This document shows positions 53,661-62,213 of a stretch of DNA of 64,000 nt, in pieces; within the stretch, counting starts at the first letter, position 1, and the number at the start of each line of letters is the position of its first letter. The notes under the pieces are model-generated. The model searched no databases and had not been told where the DNA came from. It saw nothing but the letters and a program-made list of their open reading frames with translations. The position numbers were made by a program, and so were the translations under genes. Source of the DNA: Eubacterium sp. AF36-5BH (GTDB taxonomy: Bacteria; Bacillota; Clostridia; Lachnospirales; Lachnospiraceae); the NCBI RefSeq assembly GCF_003460505.1, contig NZ_QTVG01000006.1, positions 124,001-188,000 on the forward strand. The letters are read 5' to 3'.

Positions 53661-54586
53661 AGAAAATCGCAACAAGAGAAAGCTATGGTAATGCTTTAGT
53701 AGAACTTGCCAAAGAGCATGATGATATTGTAGTTCTTGATGCTGACTTAGCGGAAGCTACAAAAACAGGTATTTTCAAAAAAGCTTATCCTGAAAGACAC
53801 ATTGACTGTGGTATTGCAGAAGCAAATATGATGGGTATTGCAGCAGGTTTATCAACTTGCGGAAAAGTACCATTTGCAAGTACATTTGCAATGTTTGCAG
53901 CAGGAAGAGCATATGAGCAGGTAAGAAACTCAATTGGTTATACACACTTAAATGTGAAAATTGGAGCTACACATGCAGGTATTTCTGTAGGAGAAGATGG
54001 AGCTACACATCAGTGCAACGAAGATATTGCACTTATGAGAACAATTCCAGGCATGACAGTAATTTGTCCATGTGATGATATTGAAACAAAGGCGGCTGTA
54101 AAAGCGGCTTATGAAATGGATGGTCCTGTATATTTAAGACTTGGAAGATTAGCAGCACCTGTTATTAACAAGGAAGACTACAAGTTTGAAATTGGAAAAG
54201 GTGTAAAAATGAGAGAAGGTAGCGATGTAACTATTGTTGCCACAGGTCTTATGGTTGGCTATGCATTAGAGGCAGCAGAAAAACTTGCAGCAGATGGAAT
54301 CAATGCAGAAGTAATCAACATTCATACAATCAAACCTTTAGATGAAGATATTATTGTTGAATCAGCTAAGAAAACAGGAAAAGTAGTTACAGTTGAAGAA
54401 CATTCTGTAATTGGTGGACTTGGAAGCGCTGTATGTGATGCATTAAGCAGTAAATTACCTACAAAAGTAACAAAATTAGGTGTACAGGATGTTTTCGGAC
54501 ATTCAGGTCCTGCAGTAGAATTACTTAAAGAATTTAAGCTAGACGGAGAAGGAATTTACCAGCAGGTAAAGGAAACTTTAGCATAA
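53648..54586 (+). CDS. Transketolase, C-terminal subunit
   Basis: 312 residues matching the pyrimidine-binding and C-terminal domains: ESYGNALVELAKEHDDIVVLDADLAEATKTG, DCGIAEANMMGIAAGLSTCG, FAMFAAGRAYEQVRN, GATHAGISVGEDGATHQCNEDIALMR, VYLRLGR and the last domain VTVEEHSVIGGLGSAVCDAL. Works with the N-terminal subunit. The start lies inside the previous gene behind GTAGGTGAAG, ensuring balanced expression. Confidence 0.94.
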   Translation: MSEVKKIATRESYGNALVELAKEHDDIVVLDADLAEATKTGIFKKAYPERHIDCGIAEANMMGIAAGLSTCGKVPFASTFAMFAAGRAYEQVRNSIGYTHLNVKIGATHAGISVGEDGATHQCNEDIALMRTIPGMTVICPCDDIETKAAVKAAYEMDGPVYLRLGRLAAPVINKEDYKFEIGKGVKMREGSDVTIVATGLMVGYALEAAEKLAADGINAEVINIHTIKPLDEDIIVESAKKTGKVVTVEEHSVIGGLGSAVCDALSSKLPTKVTKLGVQDVFGHSGPAVELLKEFKLDGEGIYQQVKETLA

Positions 54587-54742
54587 TTTCAAATAGAGCA
54601 TAGTTATAAAAAGATTATTATGAAGAAATAGGAAATATAATTTCCAAACTTAAAGTTAGAAAGAACTAAACTAATAAAATAAAACAAATGGTTAAATATT
54701 TAAAACAATGTCTTAATAATTTTAGTTAAGACAGGTTTACTG

Positions 54743-54770
54743 TTGCAAAACAAAAAACAGATGTTATAAT
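54743..54770 (+). promoter_or_regulatory. Promoter of the amt leader transcript
   Basis: TTGCAA (54743-54748), 16-bp spacer, TATAAT (54765-54770). Transcription would begin about 15 bases before a strong terminator hairpin. Confidence 0.65.
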
Positions 54771-54791
54771 AGCCATTGTTAAACGAAATGC

Positions 54792-54834
54792 AAGGGAGCA
54801 GACGTAAAGGTCTAGCTCCCTTTTTCTTTTGTTT
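54792..54834 (+). terminator. Leader terminator (attenuator) upstream of amt
   Basis: AAGGGAGC (54792-54799) pairs with GCTCCCTT (54815-54822), with GAC/GTC inside, followed by TTTCTTTTGTTTTT. It lies between a good promoter and amt. Downstream in the leader are a CACAAGA/TCTTGTG hairpin (about 54892-54909) and an AACATTTGAA/TTCAAATGTT hairpin (about 54913-54941). Confidence 0.8.
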
Positions 54835-54981
54835 TTAGGAGAATAAAAGAATTTCGTAAGAAGGAAAACATACCCCTTTAAAATGTTTCCCCACAAGAGA
54901 AATCTTGTGATGAACATTTGAAAAAAGTCAATTCAAATGTTTAAAAGAAAAAATATGACTGAAAGAATGGAGGAAAAAATT

Positions 54982-56721
54982 ATGGACGCAAAAGAAATTA
55001 TTCAGGCAGCTACAGACAGTAGTTTTGCAATCTGGTTCTTAATTGGTGCTGGTTTAGTATTCTTTATGCAGGCAGGATTTGCAATGGTTGAAACAGGATT
55101 TACCAGAGCAAAGAACGCTGGTAACATCATTATGAAGAACCTTATGGACTTTTGTATTGGTACTATAATGTACGTATTTTTAGGATTTGGACTTATGATG
55201 TCTGAGGATTATGTAATGGGTATCATTGGTGTACCAAACCTTGATATCTTTACAAATTACAACAACTTCAACTGGTCACAGTTTGTATTCCAGTTAGTGT
55301 TCTGTGCAACAGCAGCAACAATTGTTTCAGGAGCTATGGCTGAAAGAACAAAGTTTAGTGCTTACTGTATTTACTCAGCAGCAATCAGCTTGATAGTATA
55401 TCCTATTGAAGCAGGCTGGGTTTGGAACATCGGTGGACACGGTTGGTTACAGCAGTTACATTTCGTTGATTTCGCCGGTTCAGCAGTAATTCACTCAGTT
55501 GGTGGTATGGCAGCTTTAGTTGGTGCAATTATTGTAGGTCCTCGTATTGGTAAATATACAAAGAGATCAAATGGAAAAATCAGATCAAATGCTATTGCCG
55601 GTCATTCAATTACACTTGGTGCTTTAGGATGTTTCATTCTTTGGTTTGGCTGGTACGGATTCAACGGTGCAGCAGCAACAAATGTTGACAGTTTAGCTTC
55701 AATCTTTATGAATACAACAATTGCTCCTGCAACAGCAACAGTAGTATGTATGATTTTCACATGGATTAAAGATGGTAAGCCTGATGTAGGCATGTGCTTA
55801 AATGCTTCACTGGCAGGTTTAGTAGCAATTACAGCAGGTTGTGCTTCAGTAGATACAATTGGCGCATTAATCATCGGTGCTGTAGCAGGTATTTTAGTAG
55901 ATGTAGTTGTAGAAGTTTTAGACAAGAAATTCCACATTGATGATCCTGTTGGTGCAGTTGGTGTTCACTGGGCAAATGGTGTTTGGGGAACAATCGCAGT
56001 TGGTTTATTTGCAACAGGAAAAGGTGATACAGTACAGGCATTTGCAGATGGTTCAGCATACGCAGGTTTATTCTACGGTGGTGGAGCAAAATTATTAGGA
56101 ATTCAGATTTTAGGTATTGTGGCAATTGATGTATATGCAGCGATTATGATGACAATCGTATTCCAGTTAATTAAACATACAATTGGACTTAGAACAACAG
56201 CAGAAGAAGAAATTATTGGTATGGATATTTCAGAACATGGTCTTGCATCAGCATACGCAGACTTCCTTCCAGCAGCACCATCATATGCAGGTGAAAGTGA
56301 AGGGGCAGTTGATTTATCAGATGTTAAACCTACACCACTTACATTAGGTGATAAGTCAGAAGGCAGATATACTAAGATTTCTATTATATGTCCTGAAGAA
56401 CGATTTGGAGTTCTTAGAGATACAATGAATGCCATTGGAGTAATGGGTATGACAGTATCTCAGGTAATGGGTTGTGGAGCTGAAAAAGGTAAGACAGGTA
56501 GATATAGAGGTGTGTCAACAACAATGAACCTTTATAAGAAAGTTCAGGTTGATATAGTTGTATCAACGGTTGATCCAGGACTTGTAGTTGCAGCAGCAAG
56601 AAAAGCTCTTAATACAGAACACTATGGCGATGGTAAGATTTTCGTTACAAGTGTCGAAGATGTAATGAGAGTTCGTACAGGTGATACAGGATACGATGCA
56701 TTGAAATATGATGAAAAATAA
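54982..56721 (+). CDS. amt: Ammonium transporter fused to a PII signalling domain
   Basis: 579 residues. Residues 1 to about 430 are an Amt channel with 11 predicted helices: FFMQAGFAMVETGFTRAKNAGNI, DFAGSAVIHSVGGMAALVGA and DDPVGAVGVHWANGVWG with the paired pore histidines. After a linker, about 465-565 is a PII (GlnB/GlnK) domain: YTKISIICPEERFGVLRDTMNAIGV, GKTGRYRGVSTTMNLYKKVQVDIVVS. The T-loop has Thr where the uridylylated Tyr51 of E. coli PII lies. In other bacteria PII is separate and plugs Amt when nitrogen is plentiful. The ATG at 54982 follows GGAGG; earlier in-frame ATGs lack ribosome sites. Confidence 0.93.
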   Translation: MDAKEIIQAATDSSFAIWFLIGAGLVFFMQAGFAMVETGFTRAKNAGNIIMKNLMDFCIGTIMYVFLGFGLMMSEDYVMGIIGVPNLDIFTNYNNFNWSQFVFQLVFCATAATIVSGAMAERTKFSAYCIYSAAISLIVYPIEAGWVWNIGGHGWLQQLHFVDFAGSAVIHSVGGMAALVGAIIVGPRIGKYTKRSNGKIRSNAIAGHSITLGALGCFILWFGWYGFNGAAATNVDSLASIFMNTTIAPATATVVCMIFTWIKDGKPDVGMCLNASLAGLVAITAGCASVDTIGALIIGAVAGILVDVVVEVLDKKFHIDDPVGAVGVHWANGVWGTIAVGLFATGKGDTVQAFADGSAYAGLFYGGGAKLLGIQILGIVAIDVYAAIMMTIVFQLIKHTIGLRTTAEEEIIGMDISEHGLASAYADFLPAAPSYAGESEGAVDLSDVKPTPLTLGDKSEGRYTKISIICPEERFGVLRDTMNAIGVMGMTVSQVMGCGAEKGKTGRYRGVSTTMNLYKKVQVDIVVSTVDPGLVVAAARKALNTEHYGDGKIFVTSVEDVMRVRTGDTGYDALKYDEK

Positions 56722-56805
56722 TTAACAGTAATTAACAATTATTTATTAAAAAGATATTTTAGAACTCTGTTCTTAAATATATATTTTACTTAATCTCATT
56801 AAAGG

Positions 56806-56837
56806 GCCGGTACTTAAGTACCGGCTCATTTTTTTTT
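56806..56837 (+). terminator. Terminator after amt
   Basis: GCCGGTACTTAAGTACCGGC (56806-56825) is a perfect 20-base palindrome followed by TCA and a run of nine T. Confidence 0.93.
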
Positions 56838-56840
56838 GAA

Positions 56841-56871
56841 CAATGAGAAATTTGGAAAGAATTTCTCATTG
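56841..56871. repeat. Second hairpin after amt
   Basis: CAATGAGAAATT (56841-56852) and AATTTCTCATTG (56860-56871) form a perfect 12-bp stem with a 7-base loop, followed by TCCAAAAAA. The A run would be a T tail for minus-strand transcription. Confidence 0.6.
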
Positions 56872-56889
56872 TCCAAAAAACGTTCCACT

Positions 56890-56956
56890 AGGGATGCACA
56901 CTAGTGCGAAAAGAAAATAGTTGCGGACGGACACCCATTGGGTGTGAAAGAATGTC
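56890..56956. repeat. Dispersed intergenic repeat, copy B
   Basis: About 67 bases related to 10421-10486: shared AGGGATGCACACT start, GAAAAGAAA, TAGTTGC, ACGG, GGTGTG and GAATGTC end. The internal stem is CACCC/GGGTG here and CGCAC/GTGTG in copy A, so pairing is kept while sequence changes. Both copies stand just after a hairpin at the end of a gene. The remaining gap to 57136 is AT-rich with no feature that I can support. Confidence 0.65.
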
Positions 56957-57136
56957 ATAAGTAACAGGCTTTCAAAAATAGAAAATTCTTTCAGAAGATT
57001 CATTGCATAAAAAAATAAAACTATGGTAAATAGATAAAAAACGCATAAAAACGTTACAGTATATGTGCAAAATGCACAAAAAGATAAGCTTTTATTGTAT
57101 AAAAGGTCGAAATGTGTTCTATTTGTGAAAATATTA

Positions 57137-57165
57137 TTGAAAACGTTTCCGAAAAGTGCTACTAT
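57137..57165 (+). promoter_or_regulatory. Promoter of the maltodextrin operon
   Basis: TTGAAA (57137-57142), 17-bp spacer, TACTAT (57160-57165). A palindromic operator covers the -35 and the start of the spacer, and a second one lies just past the expected transcription start. Confidence 0.75.
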
Positions 57166-57186
57166 CAGTTCATAGGAAACGTTTCC
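57139..57186. promoter_or_regulatory. Two LacI/CcpA-type operators
   Basis: GAAAACGTTTCC (57139-57150) and the perfect palindrome GGAAACGTTTCC (57175-57186) share the CG-centred core of LacI-family sites. Their centres are 36 bp apart. The first overlaps the -35 box, the second the early transcribed region, which fits repression by the LacI-type protein encoded at 62214 and possibly CcpA with phosphorylated HPr/Crh. Confidence 0.8.
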
Positions 57187-57263
57187 AAAGAAAGTGAGTA
57201 CCACACTGGAAATGGAAATATCGGATAACCTAAGTTATTTTTTTAAGAAAAGGAGACAAAGAT

Positions 57264-58556
57264 ATGCGTAAGAAATTATTAAGTGTAGCGTTGTGTGCAA
57301 CAATGGTAGCAGGATTATTAGCAGGATGTGGAAGCAGTTCTAAGAGCGATAAATCAAGCTCAGAAAAAGGATCAGTTTACTGGTTAAACTTTAAACCAGA
57401 AGCTGATGAGGCTTTACAGAAAGTAGCAAAGACATACCAGAAGGAAAAAGGAGTTAAGGTAAAGGTTGTTACAGCAGCTTCAGGAAACTATAACTCAACA
57501 TTAACTTCTGAAATGGGAAAATCAGCAGCACCTACATTATTTGTAGTTGGTAACCAGGCAGCAGTTAAGACTTGGGATGATTATTGCTTAGATCTTAAGG
57601 ACACAGATATTTACAAGGAATTAAGTACAGATTCATTTAACTTGAAAGATGACAAAGGCAAAGTTGCATCAATCGGTTATTGCTATGAAAGTTATGGATT
57701 AATTGTAAATAAGAAATTACTTAAGAAGGCAGGATATGAAGTTTCAGACATTAAGAACTTTGAATCATTAAAGTCAGTTGCTGAAGATATTCATAAGAGA
57801 GCTGACAAACTTGGATTTGATGCATTTACATCATCAGGAATGGATGATGCATCATCATGGAGATTTACAGGACACTTAGCAAACATGCCATTATTCTATG
57901 AAGGAAGAGATGATGGATGGAAAGAAGCTCCTGCAACAATTAAAGGAAAATATTTAGATAACTTCAAAAAAACATGGGATTTATACATTAACAACAGCAA
58001 ATACGATAAGAACACTTTAGCAACAGGTGGTTATGATGCAGAAGCAGAATTCAAGAATGGTGAAGCAGTATTCTTCCAGAATGGTACATGGGAATATGAT
58101 GCTTTAAAAAAATCAATTTCAGATGATGATATGCAGATGATTCCAATTTACTGTGGAGTTGATGGTGAAGAAAAAGCAGGCCTTTGCTCAGGAACAGAGA
58201 ACTGCTGGGCAGTTAATGCAAAAGCTTCAGAAGCTGATCAGAAGGCAACACTTGATTTTATGAAATGGTTAGTAACTTCCGATGAAGGTACAAAAGTTAT
58301 GGCTGAACAGTTTGGCGCTATTCCATATAAGAAAGCAGCAGACAGTGGAAATGTATTCTTAAAGAATGCAAACGACTTATTTGATGCAGGAAATTACAAT
58401 GTTGACTGGGCATTTAACTACACACCAAATGTAGATGAATGGAGAGCAAGCCTTGTAGCAGCAATGAACAAATATGATGCAGGCGGTTCATGGGATGATG
58501 TTAAGACAGCATTTGTAGAAGGATGGGCTACACAATATAAGGCAGCTAACAAATAA
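57264..58556 (+). CDS. ABC sugar transporter substrate-binding lipoprotein (maltodextrin type)
   Basis: 430 residues. The lipoprotein signal ends at L-L-A-G-C (Cys22), followed by a Ser/Lys linker. The mature protein is a cluster-1 solute-binding protein: GSVYWLNFKPEADEALQKVAKTY, EYDALKKSIS, and SGTENCWAVNAKASEADQKATLDFMKWL. It binds a carbohydrate outside and hands it to the two permeases downstream. Maltodextrin is inferred from malQ and from operator type. AAAAGGAG precedes the ATG. A GC-rich hairpin separates it from the permease genes. Confidence 0.9.
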   Translation: MRKKLLSVALCATMVAGLLAGCGSSSKSDKSSSEKGSVYWLNFKPEADEALQKVAKTYQKEKGVKVKVVTAASGNYNSTLTSEMGKSAAPTLFVVGNQAAVKTWDDYCLDLKDTDIYKELSTDSFNLKDDKGKVASIGYCYESYGLIVNKKLLKKAGYEVSDIKNFESLKSVAEDIHKRADKLGFDAFTSSGMDDASSWRFTGHLANMPLFYEGRDDGWKEAPATIKGKYLDNFKKTWDLYINNSKYDKNTLATGGYDAEAEFKNGEAVFFQNGTWEYDALKKSISDDDMQMIPIYCGVDGEEKAGLCSGTENCWAVNAKASEADQKATLDFMKWLVTSDEGTKVMAEQFGAIPYKKAADSGNVFLKNANDLFDAGNYNVDWAFNYTPNVDEWRASLVAAMNKYDAGGSWDDVKTAFVEGWATQYKAANK

Positions 58557-58658
58557 ATTATCCAATAAATAAATTATAATTATTGATTGGACAATAATTA
58601 TTAACTAAATAATAGTTATTAATTGCTATAGGAAATAAATATAGAAACTTGATATTTA

Positions 58659-58681
58659 GGGGGCGGGCATAGCCCGCCCCC
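58659..58681 (+). terminator. GC-rich intercistronic hairpin
   Basis: GGGGGCGGGC (58659-58668) and GCCCGCCCCC (58672-58681) form a perfect 10-bp, all-G/C stem with a 3-base loop, then TCTTATT. It lies between the binding-protein and permease genes, where such hairpins commonly reduce read-through and stabilise the upstream mRNA. Confidence 0.75.
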
Positions 58682-58709
58682 TCTTATTAGAAATAAGGAG
58701 GAGATTGCT

Positions 58710-59636
58710 GTGAAAGAAAAAAAGAAAAAACATAACAGTGGAACATCTGTAAATTCTAAACTTCTTCGCAGACCTATTCAAAGATGCTTTCTTCTATTCT
58801 TAGCACCTACTTTTGGAGCTTTTTGTATTGGATTTATTTATCCATTTTTAAGAGGAATTTATTTATCTTTTTGTGAATTTGTTACAATCGGAGATGCTTC
58901 TTTTGTAGGTTTTAGAAATTACATGGATGCATTTAGCGATGCGTCATTTATACATGCATTTTGGTATACAGCATTGTATGCAATAGTATCACTATTTTTG
59001 ATAAATATACTGGCATTTGCAATAGCATATTTATTAACGTTAGGTATAAAAGGTGCAAACTTATTTAGAACAGCATTTTTCATGCCAAACTTAATTGGTG
59101 GTATTGTTCTTGGATATATTTGGAGTATGATTTTCAATGGTATATTAGGAAAAATGAACACTTCAATATTAATGGAAACAAGATATGGTTTTTGGGGCTT
59201 AATCATATTAATGTGCTGGCAGCAGGTTGGATATATGATGATTATCTATATTGCAGGGTTACAGGCAGTTCCCGGAGAATTAATTGAAGCAGCAAAAATC
59301 GATGGAGCAAGCAAATGGCAGACATTAACAAGAGTAACAATTCCAAATATTATGCCATCTATTACAATTTGTTTGTTCTTAACAATAACTAATGGATTTA
59401 AACTTTTCGACCAAAACTTAGCATTAACAAATGGTCAGCCATTTGAACAGTTAAAGGATGGTTCAGTTATAAAGACAACAGAAATGTTGGCACTTAATAT
59501 TTACAACACATTTTATGGACAGTCACTTACAGGTAAGGGAGTGGCACAGGCGAAAGCCGTTATATTCTTTATTTTAGTTGCAGGAATATCAATTATTCAG
59601 CTTAAGGCAACTAGATCAAAGGAGGTGCAGCAATAA
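58710..59636 (+). CDS. ABC sugar permease, MalF/MsmF type
   Basis: 308 residues with six predicted helices. The ATPase-coupling loop is ELIEAAKIDGASKWQTLTRVTIPNIMPSI (about 190-218), the EAA motif. The N-terminus is basic and cytoplasmic. It forms a heterodimer with the next gene product. GTG start with AAGGAGGAG upstream. The next start overlaps its stop by one base. No ATPase gene is present in the operon; a shared MsmX-type ATPase elsewhere is expected. Confidence 0.92.
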   Translation: MKEKKKKHNSGTSVNSKLLRRPIQRCFLLFLAPTFGAFCIGFIYPFLRGIYLSFCEFVTIGDASFVGFRNYMDAFSDASFIHAFWYTALYAIVSLFLINILAFAIAYLLTLGIKGANLFRTAFFMPNLIGGIVLGYIWSMIFNGILGKMNTSILMETRYGFWGLIILMCWQQVGYMMIIYIAGLQAVPGELIEAAKIDGASKWQTLTRVTIPNIMPSITICLFLTITNGFKLFDQNLALTNGQPFEQLKDGSVIKTTEMLALNIYNTFYGQSLTGKGVAQAKAVIFFILVAGISIIQLKATRSKEVQQ

Positions 59637-60559
59637 TGAACAATAAAGAAACAAATAGAAATTTAAAAGATACAAAATTAGTTGCTGCCACAAAGAAGAA
59701 AAAATTAAAAGAGAACAATGAAATTCCATTGAAACATGGAAAGCTTTTAACAATAATATTATCAATTGTAACATTAATTTATGTCAGTCCGATATTTGTT
59801 GTTTTAATGAACTCTTTTAAAGCAAATACCTTTGTTAAAACAGATACATTTGCATGGCCTATAGGAAAAGCTTTAGTAGGTTGGGCTAATTACATCAAAG
59901 GTTTTACATTTGGAAATTATCCGTTTTTTAAATCAGTATTATACAGTTTTGTAATTACAGTTTTATCAACGGCTTTAATATTAGTTTGTACATCAATGGC
60001 AGCATGGTATATTGCCAGAGTTGATAGTATAGTTTGTAAGATTGTTTACTATCTGTTTGTATTCTCAATGGTAGTGCCATTCCAGATGGTAATGTTCACA
60101 TTGTCAAATACAGCAGATTCATTGGGACTTAACACACCTTGGACAATCCCGGTTATATATTTGGGATTTGGAGCCGGTATGGCGGTGTTTATGTTTACGG
60201 GATTCATCAAAGGTTTGCCACTTGAAATCGAGGAGGCAGCAGCAATTGATGGTTGCGGACCTATCAGAACATTTTTCATCGTTATTGTACCAATGTTAAA
60301 ACCAACATTAATTTCAGTAGGTATTCTTGAGATTATGTGGATATGGAACGATTATCTTCTTCCATATTTAGTTCTTGACTTGGATCGATACAGAACTATT
60401 CCAATTCATATTCAATACTTACAGGGAAGTTACGGTTCAGTAGATTTAGGTGCGATAATGGCACTTATTATATTAAGTATTATACCTGTTATATTATTCT
60501 ATCTCACATGTCAGAAGCATATTATAAAAGGTGTAGCTGCAGGAGCAGTAAAGGGTTAA
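59636..60559 (+). CDS. ABC sugar permease, MalG/MsmG type
   Basis: 307 residues with six predicted helices after a basic N-terminus. The EAA coupling loop is LEIEEAAAIDGCGPIRTFFIVIVPMLKP (about 198-225). WNDYLLPYLVLD and the C-terminal QKHIIKGVAAGAVKG are typical of the MalG group. Translationally coupled to the preceding permease. malQ follows after 20 bases. Confidence 0.92.
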   Translation: MNNKETNRNLKDTKLVAATKKKKLKENNEIPLKHGKLLTIILSIVTLIYVSPIFVVLMNSFKANTFVKTDTFAWPIGKALVGWANYIKGFTFGNYPFFKSVLYSFVITVLSTALILVCTSMAAWYIARVDSIVCKIVYYLFVFSMVVPFQMVMFTLSNTADSLGLNTPWTIPVIYLGFGAGMAVFMFTGFIKGLPLEIEEAAAIDGCGPIRTFFIVIVPMLKPTLISVGILEIMWIWNDYLLPYLVLDLDRYRTIPIHIQYLQGSYGSVDLGAIMALIILSIIPVILFYLTCQKHIIKGVAAGAVKG

Positions 60560-60579
60560 AGATTATTTAAGGAGGAACT

Positions 60580-62070
60580 ATGAGGGCTAGTGGAATTTTA
60601 TTACCAATTTCAAGTTTGCCTGGAAAGTATGGTATAGGAAGCTTTTCAAAAGAAGCATATGAATTTGTGGATTTTCTAAAAGAAGCCGACCAGAAATACT
60701 GGCAGATATTGCCTATAGGACCTACAAGCTACGGAGATTCACCTTATCAGTCTTTTTCAACATACGCAGGAAATCCTTATTTTATTAGTTTAGAAGACTT
60801 AATAGAGCAGGGACTTCTAACAGAAAAAGAATGTGATAAAGTGGATTTCGGTAGCAAAACAGATAAAGTAGATTATGAGAAATTGTATAATGGCAGATTT
60901 GAACTTTTAAAAACTGCTTATGAAAAAAGTGATATAAGCGAACGTGAAGAGTTTAAAAGATTTAAAGCTGAAAACGCTTATTGGTTAAAAGATTATGCAA
61001 TGTTCATGGCTATTAAGGAAAGGTTTAATGGGCAGAGTTTTGACCATTGGGCGGAGGACATAAAACTCAGATGGGAATATTCCATGGAATATTACGAAAG
61101 TGAATTAGCTGATGAAATTACTTTTTATGAGTTTATTCAATATGAGTTTTACAGACAATGGTACAAACTGAAAAAATATGCAAACGATAATGGAATAAAA
61201 ATTATTGGTGATATTCCAATATACGTTGCATATGATAGTGCTGATGTGTGGGCACATCCTGAATTATTCCAAATAGATGATGAGAGAAATCCAATTGCAG
61301 TTGCAGGATGTCCACCGGATGGATTTTCAGCAACAGGACAGCTTTGGGGAAATCCATTATACAAATGGGATTATCACAAATACACTAATTATGACTGGTG
61401 GATAAAGAGAATAGAGAGAAGTGTGAAATTATATGATGTTGTAAGAATTGATCACTTTAGAGGTTTTGATGAATACTATTCAATACCGGCAAAGGACAAA
61501 GATGCTATAGGCGGGCATTGGGAAAAAGGCCCGGGTATAGATTTGTTCAATGGAATTAAATATTGTTTGGGAGATATTAATATTATTGCTGAGGATTTAG
61601 GTTATATAACTGACACAGTAAGACAGTTAGTTAAAGACTCAGGTTTCCCTAATATGAAGGTATTAGAATTCGCTTTTGATAGTAGGGACTCATCAGGACC
61701 AAGAGATTATTTGCCATATAATTATGATAAGAATTGTGTAGTTTATACAGGCACCCACGATAATGAAACATTAAAGGGTTGGCTTGATGACATTGAACCT
61801 GAAGAAGTACAAATGATAGAAGAATACATAGGAAGAAAAGTTGAAACAAAAACACAGTTAGTGGATGAGATTATAAGAATGGCTCAGGCTTCAACTGCAA
61901 ATACTTGCATAATTCCTATGCAGGACTATTTACATTTAGACAATAAGTCGAGGATGAATACACCATCTACATTAGGAGACAATTGGAGATGGCGTTTGAA
62001 ATCTACACAATTAACAAAAAGGTTAAACAACAAAATTAAAAAGTTGACTGTTCTTTATGGCAGAGCATAA
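60580..62070 (+). CDS. malQ: 4-alpha-glucanotransferase (amylomaltase, GH77)
   Basis: 496 residues. The N-terminal LPISSLPGKYGIGSFSKEAYEFVDFL and QILPIGPTSYGDSPYQSFS are GH77 hallmarks. Catalytic residues sit in VVRIDHFRGFDEY (nucleophile Asp), IIAEDLGYIT (acid/base Glu) and TGTHDNETLKGW. It rearranges imported maltodextrins and frees glucose for glucokinase. Cytoplasmic. AAGGAGG precedes the ATG. A terminator follows, so the operon ends here. Confidence 0.96.
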   Translation: MRASGILLPISSLPGKYGIGSFSKEAYEFVDFLKEADQKYWQILPIGPTSYGDSPYQSFSTYAGNPYFISLEDLIEQGLLTEKECDKVDFGSKTDKVDYEKLYNGRFELLKTAYEKSDISEREEFKRFKAENAYWLKDYAMFMAIKERFNGQSFDHWAEDIKLRWEYSMEYYESELADEITFYEFIQYEFYRQWYKLKKYANDNGIKIIGDIPIYVAYDSADVWAHPELFQIDDERNPIAVAGCPPDGFSATGQLWGNPLYKWDYHKYTNYDWWIKRIERSVKLYDVVRIDHFRGFDEYYSIPAKDKDAIGGHWEKGPGIDLFNGIKYCLGDINIIAEDLGYITDTVRQLVKDSGFPNMKVLEFAFDSRDSSGPRDYLPYNYDKNCVVYTGTHDNETLKGWLDDIEPEEVQMIEEYIGRKVETKTQLVDEIIRMAQASTANTCIIPMQDYLHLDNKSRMNTPSTLGDNWRWRLKSTQLTKRLNNKIKKLTVLYGRA

Positions 62071-62098
62071 CAGAATACAGATAATAATTTCTTAAAAG

Positions 62099-62130
62099 AG
62101 CTGCGAAGGGACAACTTTCGCAGCTTTTTG
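62099..62130 (+). terminator. Terminator of the maltodextrin operon
   Basis: AGCTGCGAA (62099-62107) pairs with TTCGCAGCT (62117-62125), followed by TTTTG. The T run overlaps the next promoter's -35. Confidence 0.85.
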
Positions 62131-62156
62131 CATAAAGTACAGCTATGTGGTAAAAT
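62128..62156 (+). promoter_or_regulatory. Promoter of the LacI-family gene
   Basis: TTGCAT (62128-62133), 17-bp spacer, TAAAAT (62151-62156), directly after the malQ terminator. No CG-centred operator is visible here, so autoregulation is not supported. Confidence 0.6.
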
Positions 62157-62213
62157 GCTAAATTGTGGAAGAAATGAAACTTATTAATTTATGCTAAATG
62201 AAAGGGGAAAGAC

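Noticed and set aside
52821..54586. Transketolase as a frameshifted, broken gene
   Set aside because: Each half has its own start and ribosome site and corresponds to a full subunit; two-gene transketolases are normal in Clostridia.
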